Source: Fimenecus sp045611635
GTDB lineage: Bacteria > Bacillota > Clostridia > Oscillospirales > Acutalibacteraceae
Assembly (NCBI GenBank): GCA_045611635.1
Contig: JAZKXL010000098.1
Location: forward strand, 1-17,042
Length of the DNA: 17,042 bases
Direction: 5' to 3'
The notes beneath the pieces were generated by a model that was not told the DNA's origin, did not search any database, and saw nothing but the letters and a program-made list of their open reading frames with translations. The position numbers and the translations under genes were made by a program. Within the stretch, counting starts at the first letter, position 1. Each line of letters begins with the position of its first letter. Shown here piece by piece: positions 1 to 6,185 of the stretch.

Positions 1-249
<249 letters not shown>

Positions 250-505
250 ATTGTATCTTTACACTTTCGTGTAGAAATCATTTTCTAAAGTGCTTTTAGC
301 TCTTTACTTCTTTTAACTCAAAAACGCTTAGCGTTTATTTAACTCTGTTTATCACAGAATTACTGTTATCTTGTATTTCTCTGTTGAGTATCTCTATACC
401 CTCAAAGAATCTACAGGGTTCCTTTACTTATCTCGTCGTTGTTTAATTTTCAAGGTTCAGTTTTTCGCTTCAGAACTTGGTTTATTTCGCCCGCTGTTCT
501 TGGCG
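250..505 (-). other. rRNA operon leader transcript
   Basis: This is the transcribed but untranslated stretch between the predicted rRNA start of transcription (~505) and mature 16S. It holds no plausible gene. On the minus strand it contains a boxA-like segment (437-459) and several small hairpins: TCTGT/ACAGA (344-358), AAACGC-TAA-GCGTTT (322-336), and a stem with a GAAA tetraloop just before 16S (260-273). The hairpins near 16S are probably part of the processing structure. The 322-336 stem is followed by only a few U residues, and antitermination would be expected to override it. The role is inferred from position. Confidence 0.7.
437..459 (-). promoter_or_regulatory. boxA-like antitermination element in rRNA leader
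   Basis: On the minus strand the segment contains GAACCTTGAAAATTAAACAA. It resembles the conserved TTTGAAAACT-type boxA segment in the leaders and 16S-23S spacers of Firmicutes rRNA operons, where NusB/NusE bind to make RNA polymerase resistant to termination. The position, about 50 nt into the transcript, fits. The match to the upstream half of the consensus is weak (CCTT where CTTT is usual). Confidence 0.5.
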
Positions 506-512
506 CTCGTAT

Positions 513-541
513 ATATTAACAAAACGCAAGACAAAAGTCAA
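513..541 (-). promoter_or_regulatory. rRNA operon promoter (SigA type)
   Basis: On the minus strand, -35 TTGACT (536-541) and -10 TAATAT (513-518) are separated by exactly 17 bp. Upstream of the -35 (542-560) is an A/T-tract run, AAAAATTTGAAAAAAG on the minus strand, which looks like an UP element. The predicted start is near 505. The rest of 561-672 is AT-rich and shows nothing else recognisable. Only one promoter was found, whereas many rRNA operons have two. Confidence 0.8.
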
Positions 542-672
542 CAACTTTTTTCAAATTTTTGTGTGTTTCTATAAACTAATCCGCGTGTTTCGTGTTTGGT
601 ATTTTTAATAAATAAAATTGTGTTGTTTTTGGTGATTTTTATGTGCAATTTGACAGTTAAGTGTAAACATAA

Positions 673-699
673 CAAAAAAAGCAGGGTCAACACCCTGCT
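673..699 (-). terminator. Intrinsic terminator after the 717-1670 gene
   Basis: On the minus strand there is a perfect 8-bp stem AGCAGGGT/ACCCTGCT (680-687 with 692-699) with a 4-nt loop, followed by a run of seven T. It lies 18 bp beyond the stop of the membrane-anchored protein gene. It separates that gene from the rRNA promoter on the same strand. Confidence 0.9.
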
Positions 700-716
700 C
701 TACTGTATATAAAATA

Positions 717-1670
717 TTAATCCATTGGATTTTTGTCAAGCCAAAGTACATTCGCTCCCATATCATCAAATACATCTTCATTATTTATTCCATCGTAGAT
801 TGCCTTTTTATCACATATATCTTTTTCAATATCATATATTCCAAAAAACAATGTTGTAAATCCTTCATCTGTATAATAAACTACGGATTTTTTACCATCA
901 GGTGAAAAGCAAGCAACCGAAGGGATTTTATTAAACTCTTTTGAATATGTCCACTTATTATTTTCAATAATAACTGTATAATCTTCAGGCGAATGTGCAG
1001 CACTTATTAATTCTCCATTAGAATCGTATTCTTTATATACTTTTTCAGTACCCACTAATAACTCTTTATCAGAAACCCATTGAACCCTATACGCGTCACC
1101 AAGTTTTCTATTTTTTCCGTTTACATAATAATACAATTCACCATTTATGCTGTCTTCTGCCGAATAATTATCATCAGGAATTTCTTTAATGTAGACAATT
1201 TCTCCAAGACTGTTTAATGAAAAATCTTCAACATCATTTTCAATTATTATAGATTCATCACCGCTTATACAAACAAGGTCGCCTTTATTATTACTATCAT
1301 ATGTGAGATAATACACTTTGTCATCATGAGCAGCTATAGAAGCATAGTCATATAAAAAAGAATACGTTTTTTCAATCACACCATTTTTGAAAAGAAGGAT
1401 TTCATATGTTTCAGTTACATTATTAGTTGCAATACAACAAAAATCGCCACCATAATATTCGCCAATACATCTTAACTCACTATACCCGTCAACATTATAT
1501 TTTGTTTTAGTTGTTGTTTCTAAGTTGATAACAATTATTGATTTATCAGCATAAACCAAGTAGCCAGTTTTTGCTTTTGCAATTACACTATAACGATAAC
1601 CTCCAACAATACTTGTAACAATTAATACCATTGCTAAAATTATAAGGATTATTATGCGAGATTTTTTCAT
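717..1670 (-). CDS. Membrane-anchored protein of unknown function, possible beta-propeller
   Basis: I do not recognise this 317-residue protein. Residues ~5-25 (IIILIILAMVLIVTSIVGG) form one hydrophobic segment after a short basic start. No lipobox or clear signal-peptidase site is seen, so a single-pass protein facing outwards is likely. The rest is acidic, rich in Tyr, Asp and Ile, with repeated short strand-turn patterns ending in G/D-x-L/I-x-Y/V (for example KVYYLTYDS, GELYYYVNG, CFSPDGKKSVVYY). Such patterns occur in TolB/WD-like beta-propellers; this is a weak inference. The start has a strong ribosome site (AAAGGGGG, ~8 nt spacing). The gene has its own promoter (1694-1722) and terminator (673-699), so it is monocistronic. 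Nothing links its function to the metal operon or the rRNA. Confidence 0.85.
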   Translation of the reverse strand: MKKSRIIILIILAMVLIVTSIVGGYRYSVIAKAKTGYLVYADKSIIVINLETTTKTKYNVDGYSELRCIGEYYGGDFCCIATNNVTETYEILLFKNGVIEKTYSFLYDYASIAAHDDKVYYLTYDSNNKGDLVCISGDESIIIENDVEDFSLNSLGEIVYIKEIPDDNYSAEDSINGELYYYVNGKNRKLGDAYRVQWVSDKELLVGTEKVYKEYDSNGELISAAHSPEDYTVIIENNKWTYSKEFNKIPSVACFSPDGKKSVVYYTDEGFTTLFFGIYDIEKDICDKKAIYDGINNEDVFDDMGANVLWLDKNPMD

Positions 1671-1693
1671 AGTTAATCCCCCTTTCGAAATTC

Positions 1694-1722
1694 AACATAT
1701 CATAATCAAGTTTAGAAGTCAA
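1694..1722 (-). promoter_or_regulatory. Promoter of the 717-1670 gene
   Basis: On the minus strand, -35 TTGACT (1717-1722), a 17-bp spacer and -10 TATGTT (1694-1699) lie just upstream of a strong ribosome site and the ATG at 1670. The predicted start is near 1687, giving a very short leader. Confidence 0.65.
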
Positions 1723-1774
1723 TTTTACTGTAAAAATATAGATTTTTTCAGTATTTTTGCAAGAATTTGCTTTT

Positions 1775-1801
1775 AGATTCTTCGCTATGCTCAGAATGAC
1801 A
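1775..1801. repeat. Dispersed palindromic intergenic element
   Basis: The plus strand at 1777-1797 reads ATTCTTCGCTATGCTCAGAAT; the reverse strand begins with TGTCATTCTGAGC. It folds as ATTCT/AGAAT and GC/GC arms around tandem G-A mismatches. From general knowledge, the phrase TCATTCTGAGCGAAGCGAAGAATC recurs between genes in many bacterial genomes. Only one copy is in this window, so its repetitive nature cannot be shown here. Confidence 0.55.
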
Positions 1802-1817
1802 CTCTTAATAGAAAAGA

Positions 1818-1849
1818 GCGTAAGCAGGCGTGGAAACCTGCCACTACGC
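1818..1849 (-). terminator. REP-like hairpin, probable terminator of the arsR-CDF operon
   Basis: GCGTA (1818-1822) pairs with TACGC (1845-1849), and GCAGG (1824-1828) pairs with CCTGC (1837-1841), giving a two-part hairpin. On the minus strand it is followed by TCTTTTC, a weak U-tract. It starts 10 bp after the stop of the CDF exporter gene. The wording GTAGTGGCAGGTTTCCACGC looks like the dispersed hairpins common between genes in gut Clostridia. It may therefore be a mobile palindrome reused as a terminator. Confidence 0.5.
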
Positions 1850-1858
1850 GTGTTAGTG

Positions 1859-2758
1859 TTAGTGATGATGATGGTGGTGATGGTGATGATGTGAGTGAGA
1901 AGTTTCTTCTATATGACAGTGTTTTTCGTGGCAGTGGTCGTCTTTATTTTCTAACTCGAGAGTTGCGTGACCTATTCCATGTTCTTTTAATTCTTCACGG
2001 ATTTTATCTTTAATCTTATGAGAATTTTCTTCGGCTACGATATGCATTGTAGCGTAATTATGAAAACCGTCAATACTCCATATATGGATATGATGCACAT
2101 CAATTACACCATCAATTTCTTTAATATGATTTCTTATTTCTTCTATACTTATATCATTAGGTATTTTCTCAAGAAACAAGTCAAGTACTTCTTTTAAGTT
2201 TTTAATTGCATTTATGAATATAAAAATTGCAACGCCCATTGACATAATAGGGTCAATTATTGAAATATCAGTAAATCTCATTATAATTGCACCAACAAGG
2301 ACCACGAGCCAACCAAGAACATCTTCAAGCATATGAAGATTAACTGCTTTTTGGTTAAGTGAGTCACCATCTTTAGTAAAGTATGCTGCAAGGAAGTTTA
2401 TAAGTGCACCTACAACAGCAAAAACAATCATACCATTATAATTAATTGGGACAGGATTGATTATTCTTAAAATTGCATTGTAGATAACCATTACTGAACC
2501 AAACAATAATATAAGTGTTGTGATTACGCTACCCATTACTGAAAAACGTGCATAACCGTAAGTGTAAGTATTATCTGGTTGCTTTTTACTTTTCTTTTCA
2601 AGGAAATATGAGATGCCTATACTTGTGGCGTCGCCTAAATCGTGGACTGCATCAGAAACAATTGCGACACTACCTGTAAAAAATCCGCCTATTATTTCAA
2701 ATATTGAAAATGACAAGTTGAGTATAAATGCAAACAATATATTCTTTTGAGTTTTCAT
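1859..2758 (-). CDS. CDF-family Zn2+/Cd2+ efflux transporter with deca-histidine tail
   Basis: This 299-residue cation diffusion facilitator exports divalent metal across the inner membrane in exchange for protons. Hydrophobic segments lie at ~8-26, 29-52, 74-98, 108-126, 146-160 and 168-186, consistent with six helices. The transport site is visible as H39-x3-D43 in TM2 (SDAVHDLGD) and H142-x3-D146 in TM5 (HMLED). This His/Asp pattern is typical of Zn/Cd CDFs, not the Asp-only manganese type. The cytoplasmic C-terminal domain (~200-270) includes HHIHIW. It is followed by a Cys/His tail (DDHCHEKHCHIEE) ending in ten consecutive His (290-299) just before TAA. Its ATG overlaps the arsR stop by one base (TAATG), with ribosome site GGGAG ~8 nt upstream, so translation is probably coupled. 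Control by the upstream ArsR/CadC-type sensor fits a zinc or cadmium efflux role. Confidence 0.93.
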   Translation of the reverse strand: MKTQKNILFAFILNLSFSIFEIIGGFFTGSVAIVSDAVHDLGDATSIGISYFLEKKSKKQPDNTYTYGYARFSVMGSVITTLILLFGSVMVIYNAILRIINPVPINYNGMIVFAVVGALINFLAAYFTKDGDSLNQKAVNLHMLEDVLGWLVVLVGAIIMRFTDISIIDPIMSMGVAIFIFINAIKNLKEVLDLFLEKIPNDISIEEIRNHIKEIDGVIDVHHIHIWSIDGFHNYATMHIVAEENSHKIKDKIREELKEHGIGHATLELENKDDHCHEKHCHIEETSHSHHHHHHHHHH

Positions 2759-3129
2759 TATATATGCTCCCTTTTATGATTAACATGTTCAATTCCTACT
2801 TCAAAAATTTCGGAAATATGATTATCATCTAAAGAATAGTAAACAGTTTTGCCTGACTTACGACATTTTACAAGCCCTACATCTTTCATTTTGCTTAATT
2901 GATGTGAAATTGAAGATTTTGTCATTGACAATACGTTTGCTAAATCACACACGCACATTTCATTTTGTAAAAGTGCAAAGAGAAGTTTACAACGGGTAGC
3001 ATCACCCATTATCTTAAAAAAGTCAGCAAGTTTATTAAGAGTTTCACTTTCAGGCATCTTGGAAAGTGTATCATCTACCATATCTTTATGTACTATGTTA
3101 CAATCACAAATAAATTCATTCTTTGACAT
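2758..3129 (-). CDS. ArsR/SmtB-family metal-sensing repressor (CadC/CzrA-like)
   Basis: This 123-residue winged-helix repressor should release DNA when it binds metal. Two family metal sites are visible. The alpha-3 site is C59-V-C61 (MCVCDLANVL), with an extra CDC at 8-10 that may complete a CadC-type thiolate site. The alpha-5 site is D102-x-H104 plus H115-x2-H118, the same spacing (2, 11, 3) as the zinc sites of CzrA and SmtB. The recognition helix lies near residues 70-80 (TKSSISHQLSK) and the wing near 90-99. I chose ATG 3129, with ribosome site AAAGGA 9-10 nt upstream. The in-frame ATG at 3159 lies ~3 nt from the predicted start of transcription and has no ribosome site. First gene of the operon with the CDF exporter. 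Having both sites suggests response to Zn plus Cd/Pb, but the metal is inferred. Confidence 0.93.
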   Translation of the reverse strand: MSKNEFICDCNIVHKDMVDDTLSKMPESETLNKLADFFKIMGDATRCKLLFALLQNEMCVCDLANVLSMTKSSISHQLSKMKDVGLVKCRKSGKTVYYSLDDNHISEIFEVGIEHVNHKREHI

Positions 3130-3147
3130 ATATATTGTTCCTTTCGG

Positions 3148-3163
3148 TTGAGTATTCATTCAA
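3148..3163. promoter_or_regulatory. Second predicted ArsR operator (O2) over the transcription start
   Basis: The plus strand reads TTGAGTATTCATTCAA. Its reverse complement TTGAATGAATACTCAA matches O1's core TTGAATGTATATTCAA at 14 of 16 positions. It covers the predicted transcription start (~3162). Occupancy should block initiation or early elongation. Confidence 0.6.
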
Positions 3164-3168
3164 TTGTT

Positions 3169-3198
3169 ATTATAGTTGAATGTATATTCAACTGTCAA
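3169..3198 (-). promoter_or_regulatory. Promoter of the arsR-CDF operon
   Basis: On the minus strand, consensus -35 TTGACA (3193-3198) and consensus -10 TATAAT (3169-3174) are separated by 18 bp. Both hexamers are perfect, so the promoter should be strong when not repressed. The predicted start is near 3162, giving a ~33-nt leader to the ATG at 3129. Confidence 0.85.
3175..3192. promoter_or_regulatory. Predicted ArsR operator (O1) filling the promoter spacer
   Basis: GTTGAATGTATATTCAAC is a perfect 7-bp inverted repeat (GTTGAAT/ATTCAAC) around a 4-bp centre. It occupies all 18 bases between -35 and -10. ArsR/SmtB repressors typically bind such AT-rich inverted repeats overlapping the promoter. 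Confidence 0.75.
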
Positions 3199-3204
3199 GA
3201 GGTT

Positions 3205-3246
3205 TATATAATATAATATAATATAATTTAATATAATTTAATTTAA
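3205..3246. repeat. AT pentanucleotide tandem repeat upstream of the arsR promoter
   Basis: From 3210 to 3244 the plus strand is seven 5-bp units, AATAT three times, then AATTT, AATAT, AATTT, AATTT. It begins about 7 bp upstream of the arsR -35 and ends before the rpoD terminator. The half-helical-turn spacing of A/T tracts fits an UP-element-like or bent DNA role. Copy number could vary by replication slippage. Confidence 0.8.
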
Positions 3247-3251
3247 CATAT

Positions 3252-3279
3252 AAAAAACGGGACGCCGAGTCGGCGTCCC
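3252..3279 (-). terminator. Intrinsic terminator after rpoD
   Basis: On the minus strand a 9-bp GC-rich stem (GGGACGCCG/CGGCGTCCC, 3259-3267 with 3271-3279) with a 3-nt loop is followed by GTTTTTT. It starts ~27 bp after the rpoD stop and ends the dgt-dnaG-rpoD unit. The flank reads GTAGGGGACGCCGACTC, resembling dispersed GTAGGGG-type hairpins seen between genes of related Clostridia, so it may have a mobile-palindrome origin. Confidence 0.9.
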
Positions 3280-3306
3280 CTACAATTACAAATATATTAT
3301 GTTTTA

Positions 3307-4398
3307 TCAATCAAGGAAGTCCTTAAGTTTTTTGCTACGACTTGGATGACGAAGTTTGCGAAGAGCTTTCGCCTCAATTTGACGAATACGCTCACGAGTA
3401 ACATTAAACTCTTTACCAACTTCTTCAAGTGTTCGTGGGTGACCATCTTCAAGACCATAACGAAGTGAAAGAACTTTTTCTTCACGAGGTGTAAGAGTTT
3501 TAAGTACTTCCGCAAGTTGTTCTTTAAGAAGTGAGATTGATGCTGCGTCAGCTGGTGAAAGTGCTTCATCATCAGGAATAAAGTCGCCTAAGTGGCTATC
3601 CTCCTCTTCGCCGATTGGTGTTTCAAGAGAAACTGGTTCTTGTGCAAGGCGGAGAATTTCACGAACTTTATCAGGAGTCATATCAAGTTCTTCTGCAATT
3701 TCTTCGGCTGATGGGTCACGACCATTTTTATGAAGCAACTGACTGCTTGTCTTTTTAACTTTATTGATTGTTTCAACCATATGAACAGGAATACGGATTG
3801 TTCTTGCTTGGTCAGCAATAGCACGAGTTATAGCTTGTCTAATCCACCAAGTTGCATAAGTAGAGAATTTAAAGCCCTTTGTATAGTCAAACTTATCAAC
3901 AGCTTTAATAAGACCTAAGTTACCTTCTTGAATAAGGTCAAGAAATTGCATACCACGACCAACATAACGCTTTGCTATACTTACAACAAGACGAAGGTTT
4001 GCTTCAGCAAGACGTTGCTTTGCTTTTTCATCGCCATCAGCAATACGAATTGAAAGCTCAATTTCTTCTTCAGATGTAAGAAGTGGAACACGACCGATTT
4101 CTTTAAGATAAACACGAACAGGGTCATCCATTGCTACTGCTTTATTGTCGCCTAATCCACCATCATCACTTTTCGCCATATCGGTTTCATCAGTAATAGC
4201 GTCTTGAGCCATATCCTCAAGGTCGTCAATAAGTTCAATACTATTTGCCTCAATAAGTTCATAAAGTTTTTCAAGTTCTTCAATATCCATATCAAGTTCA
4301 AGCATTGCGTTGTCAATTTCTTGAGTTGTAAGTTTACCAACCGCTTTACCTTTTTCAACCAACGCTTTTATGGCACTTTTCTTATCAATATTTTCCAT
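3307..4398 (-). CDS. rpoD: Primary RNA polymerase sigma factor RpoD/SigA
   Basis: This 363-residue housekeeping sigma factor directs RNA polymerase to -35/-10 promoters such as those seen throughout this window. Region 1.1 is at ~1-60 and an acidic linker at ~60-90. Region 1.2 begins at DDPVRVYLKEIGRVPLL (91-107). Region 2, with the -10-recognising helix, covers ~132-205 (RLVVSIAKRYVGRGMQFLDL, then STYATWWIRQAITRAI). Region 3 is ~210-280. Region 4 with the -35 helix-turn-helix is ~300-363 (VTRERIRQIEAKALRKLR). The length is normal for Firmicutes SigA, which lack the long insertion of E. coli sigma-70. The start has GAAGGAG 8 nt upstream. It is the last gene after dgt and dnaG (27-bp gap from dnaG), the conserved macromolecular-synthesis arrangement, and is followed by a strong terminator. 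Confidence 0.98.
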   Translation of the reverse strand: MENIDKKSAIKALVEKGKAVGKLTTQEIDNAMLELDMDIEELEKLYELIEANSIELIDDLEDMAQDAITDETDMAKSDDGGLGDNKAVAMDDPVRVYLKEIGRVPLLTSEEEIELSIRIADGDEKAKQRLAEANLRLVVSIAKRYVGRGMQFLDLIQEGNLGLIKAVDKFDYTKGFKFSTYATWWIRQAITRAIADQARTIRIPVHMVETINKVKKTSSQLLHKNGRDPSAEEIAEELDMTPDKVREILRLAQEPVSLETPIGEEEDSHLGDFIPDDEALSPADAASISLLKEQLAEVLKTLTPREEKVLSLRYGLEDGHPRTLEEVGKEFNVTRERIRQIEAKALRKLRHPSRSKKLKDFLD

Positions 4399-4425
4399 TA
4401 TTATTTCTCCTTCACATCTTTTGTT

Positions 4426-6183
4426 TTAATTATCATCATTCTTGAAAAAATTAAGAAACTCTTCATCGCTGATACTTTCCACATCCACGCCTTTAATACT
4501 TTTCTTATTTTTTTCGCCGACGATAATTTTTATGCAATCTTCACACTCTTCAAATGTATTTCTAAGAGTGTGTGAAATTGTTTGTATTTTTGCAACCGCA
4601 CTAATTTCATCATCAGTTAAGTCACCTGCTAAAAATGAAATTTCAGCGGATTTACCCTCACTAATTCTATCTATTACAGCTTTATAAATTCTACGATTGA
4701 AATCGGTCACAAAGTCATCTACTTTAAGAACACCATCAATAGACTTTAAGAATTCAGGGTTTGCCATTAACAAGGCAATAATCATTTCTTCAGCTTTTGC
4801 CGCCGCATAGAAGTTTTTTCGTTGAGGATTAAGTTTATCAAGTATATCGCCTTGAGTTTGAATTTGTGTAAATTCTTTTTTTCTTTGGATTGTTTCATTT
4901 CGTTTTGCCTGACGCTTTGCCTCACCGACAATAACATCTTTAGAAACTGAAAGTTCATCAGCAAGTCGAGATGCATAAATATCTAACTCAATTGCGCCTA
5001 CTGTTGAAAGTATTTTAATTGCTGAATATAAATATTGTCGTTTACCATCATCACTTGCTAAATCAAACTTACCACGTTCACGAAGCAAGGCAAATTCAAC
5101 CTCATTAGCAGCACCATCAATTATGGATTTCATTTTTTCAACACCATAATTTTTTAGTATTTCATCAGGGTCTTTGCCACCGCTTAAATGCAACACTTTA
5201 ATTTTTGATGGTGTTTTTCTGAAAATCTCTAACGCTCTTGTTGCCGCCTTTTGACCAGCTTCATCAGCATCATAGGCAATCATAATTTCCGACGCATATC
5301 GAGAAAGCAATTGTGCTTGTTCACTAGTAAGTGCTGTGCCAAGTCCTGCAACAGCATTTGTAAAACCTGCTTGATGAAGAGCAATAACATCAATATATCC
5401 TTCGCACAATATTAAACTATCTTTTCCACTTTTTTTCGCAAGATTAAGTGCAAATACACCTTGGCTCTTTTTATAAACCATTGTGTCAGACGTATTAAGA
5501 TACTTTGGCTTCGAATCATCCATAACGCGACCGCCAAACGCTATAACATTTCCTTTAACATCAATAATTGGGAACATTACACGATTACGGAAGTTATCAT
5601 AAATGTTGTTCGGATTTTTTGTTGAACGTCTTGCAAGATTTGCAAACACAAGTTCATCTTTTGTAAAACCCTTGTCCAACAAATAATTTGTTAACGCAAA
5701 AAATCCATTTGGTGCAAATCCTAACCCAAAACGACGAATAGTATCATCTGTAAGTCCTCTATTTCTAAAATACTTATAGCCGATTTCGCCATCTTTTGTA
5801 CCAAGACAATTGTGAAAGAACTTTGCTGCTTCACGATTTGCCTCTAACATACGAAGTCGACGTTTGTTCATTAGGTCATCATATGTATTCTCTTCAGGCA
5901 TATTCATACCATTTTTATCGGCAAGGAAACGAACTGCATCAATATAATCAAGATTTTCAATATTCTTGATAAAAGTTATAACGTCACCACCATTACCACA
6001 ACCAAAGCAATAATATGATTGCGTATCGGGATAAACGGTAAATGATGGTGTTTTTTCACCATGAAACGGACAAAGACCTTTACTAATACGACCTGCGCGT
6101 TTAATATTAACATAAGAGGAAATCGTAGTTTCAATATCGGCACGCATTCTAAGTTCCGTTAAAAAGTCATCAGATAATGCCAA
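4426..6183 (-). CDS. dnaG: DNA primase DnaG
   Basis: This 585-residue primase makes RNA primers at the replication fork and works with the replicative helicase. The N-terminal zinc-ribbon ligands are C38, H41, C59 and C62 (CPFHGEKTPSF and YYCFGCGNGGD). The catalytic core follows, with RVMFPIIDVKGNVIAFGGR (201-219). The Toprim acidic residues are E261 (CEGYID), D305 and D307 (YDADEAG). A shorter C-terminal helicase-binding region ends the protein. I chose TTG 6183: GGAGG lies 7 nt upstream and the protein then begins MALSDDFLTELR, as family members do. The longer in-frame reading from 6216 would overlap dgt by 31 nt and add an unrelated N-terminus. Only 2 nt separate it from the dgt stop (TAGTATTG), suggesting translational coupling. 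A TTG start may keep primase levels low. Confidence 0.97.
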   Translation of the reverse strand: MALSDDFLTELRMRADIETTISSYVNIKRAGRISKGLCPFHGEKTPSFTVYPDTQSYYCFGCGNGGDVITFIKNIENLDYIDAVRFLADKNGMNMPEENTYDDLMNKRRLRMLEANREAAKFFHNCLGTKDGEIGYKYFRNRGLTDDTIRRFGLGFAPNGFFALTNYLLDKGFTKDELVFANLARRSTKNPNNIYDNFRNRVMFPIIDVKGNVIAFGGRVMDDSKPKYLNTSDTMVYKKSQGVFALNLAKKSGKDSLILCEGYIDVIALHQAGFTNAVAGLGTALTSEQAQLLSRYASEIMIAYDADEAGQKAATRALEIFRKTPSKIKVLHLSGGKDPDEILKNYGVEKMKSIIDGAANEVEFALLRERGKFDLASDDGKRQYLYSAIKILSTVGAIELDIYASRLADELSVSKDVIVGEAKRQAKRNETIQRKKEFTQIQTQGDILDKLNPQRKNFYAAAKAEEMIIALLMANPEFLKSIDGVLKVDDFVTDFNRRIYKAVIDRISEGKSAEISFLAGDLTDDEISAVAKIQTISHTLRNTFEECEDCIKIIVGEKNKKSIKGVDVESISDEEFLNFFKNDDN

Positions 6184-6185
6184 TA

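Noticed and set aside
322..336. Intrinsic terminator in the rRNA leader
   Set aside because: The stem is 6 bp with little GC and a very short U-run, inside a transcript that must continue into 16S; listed only as leader structure.
371..574. Plus-strand reading frame of 67 codons
   Set aside because: It lies across the rRNA leader and promoter on the opposite strand, has no ribosome site, and its composition is that of AT-rich noncoding DNA.
1722..1760. ACTG/CAGT hairpin with T-run on the plus strand
   Set aside because: Its T-run points in the plus direction where there is no gene to terminate, and the arms are mainly A/T; probably chance in AT-rich DNA.
3130..3159. Ten-residue N-terminal extension of the ArsR-family repressor from ATG 3159
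   Set aside because: That ATG is about 3 nt from the predicted transcription start, lies inside the second operator and has no ribosome site; ATG 3129 has one.
3205..3246. CRISPR-like array
   Set aside because: The units are only 5 bp and contiguous, with no spacers; it is a simple AT tandem repeat.
4204..4687. Two overlapping plus-strand frames opposite rpoD and dnaG
   Set aside because: They are antisense shadows of two certain genes, with Phe/Ile/Ser-rich translations and no family likeness.
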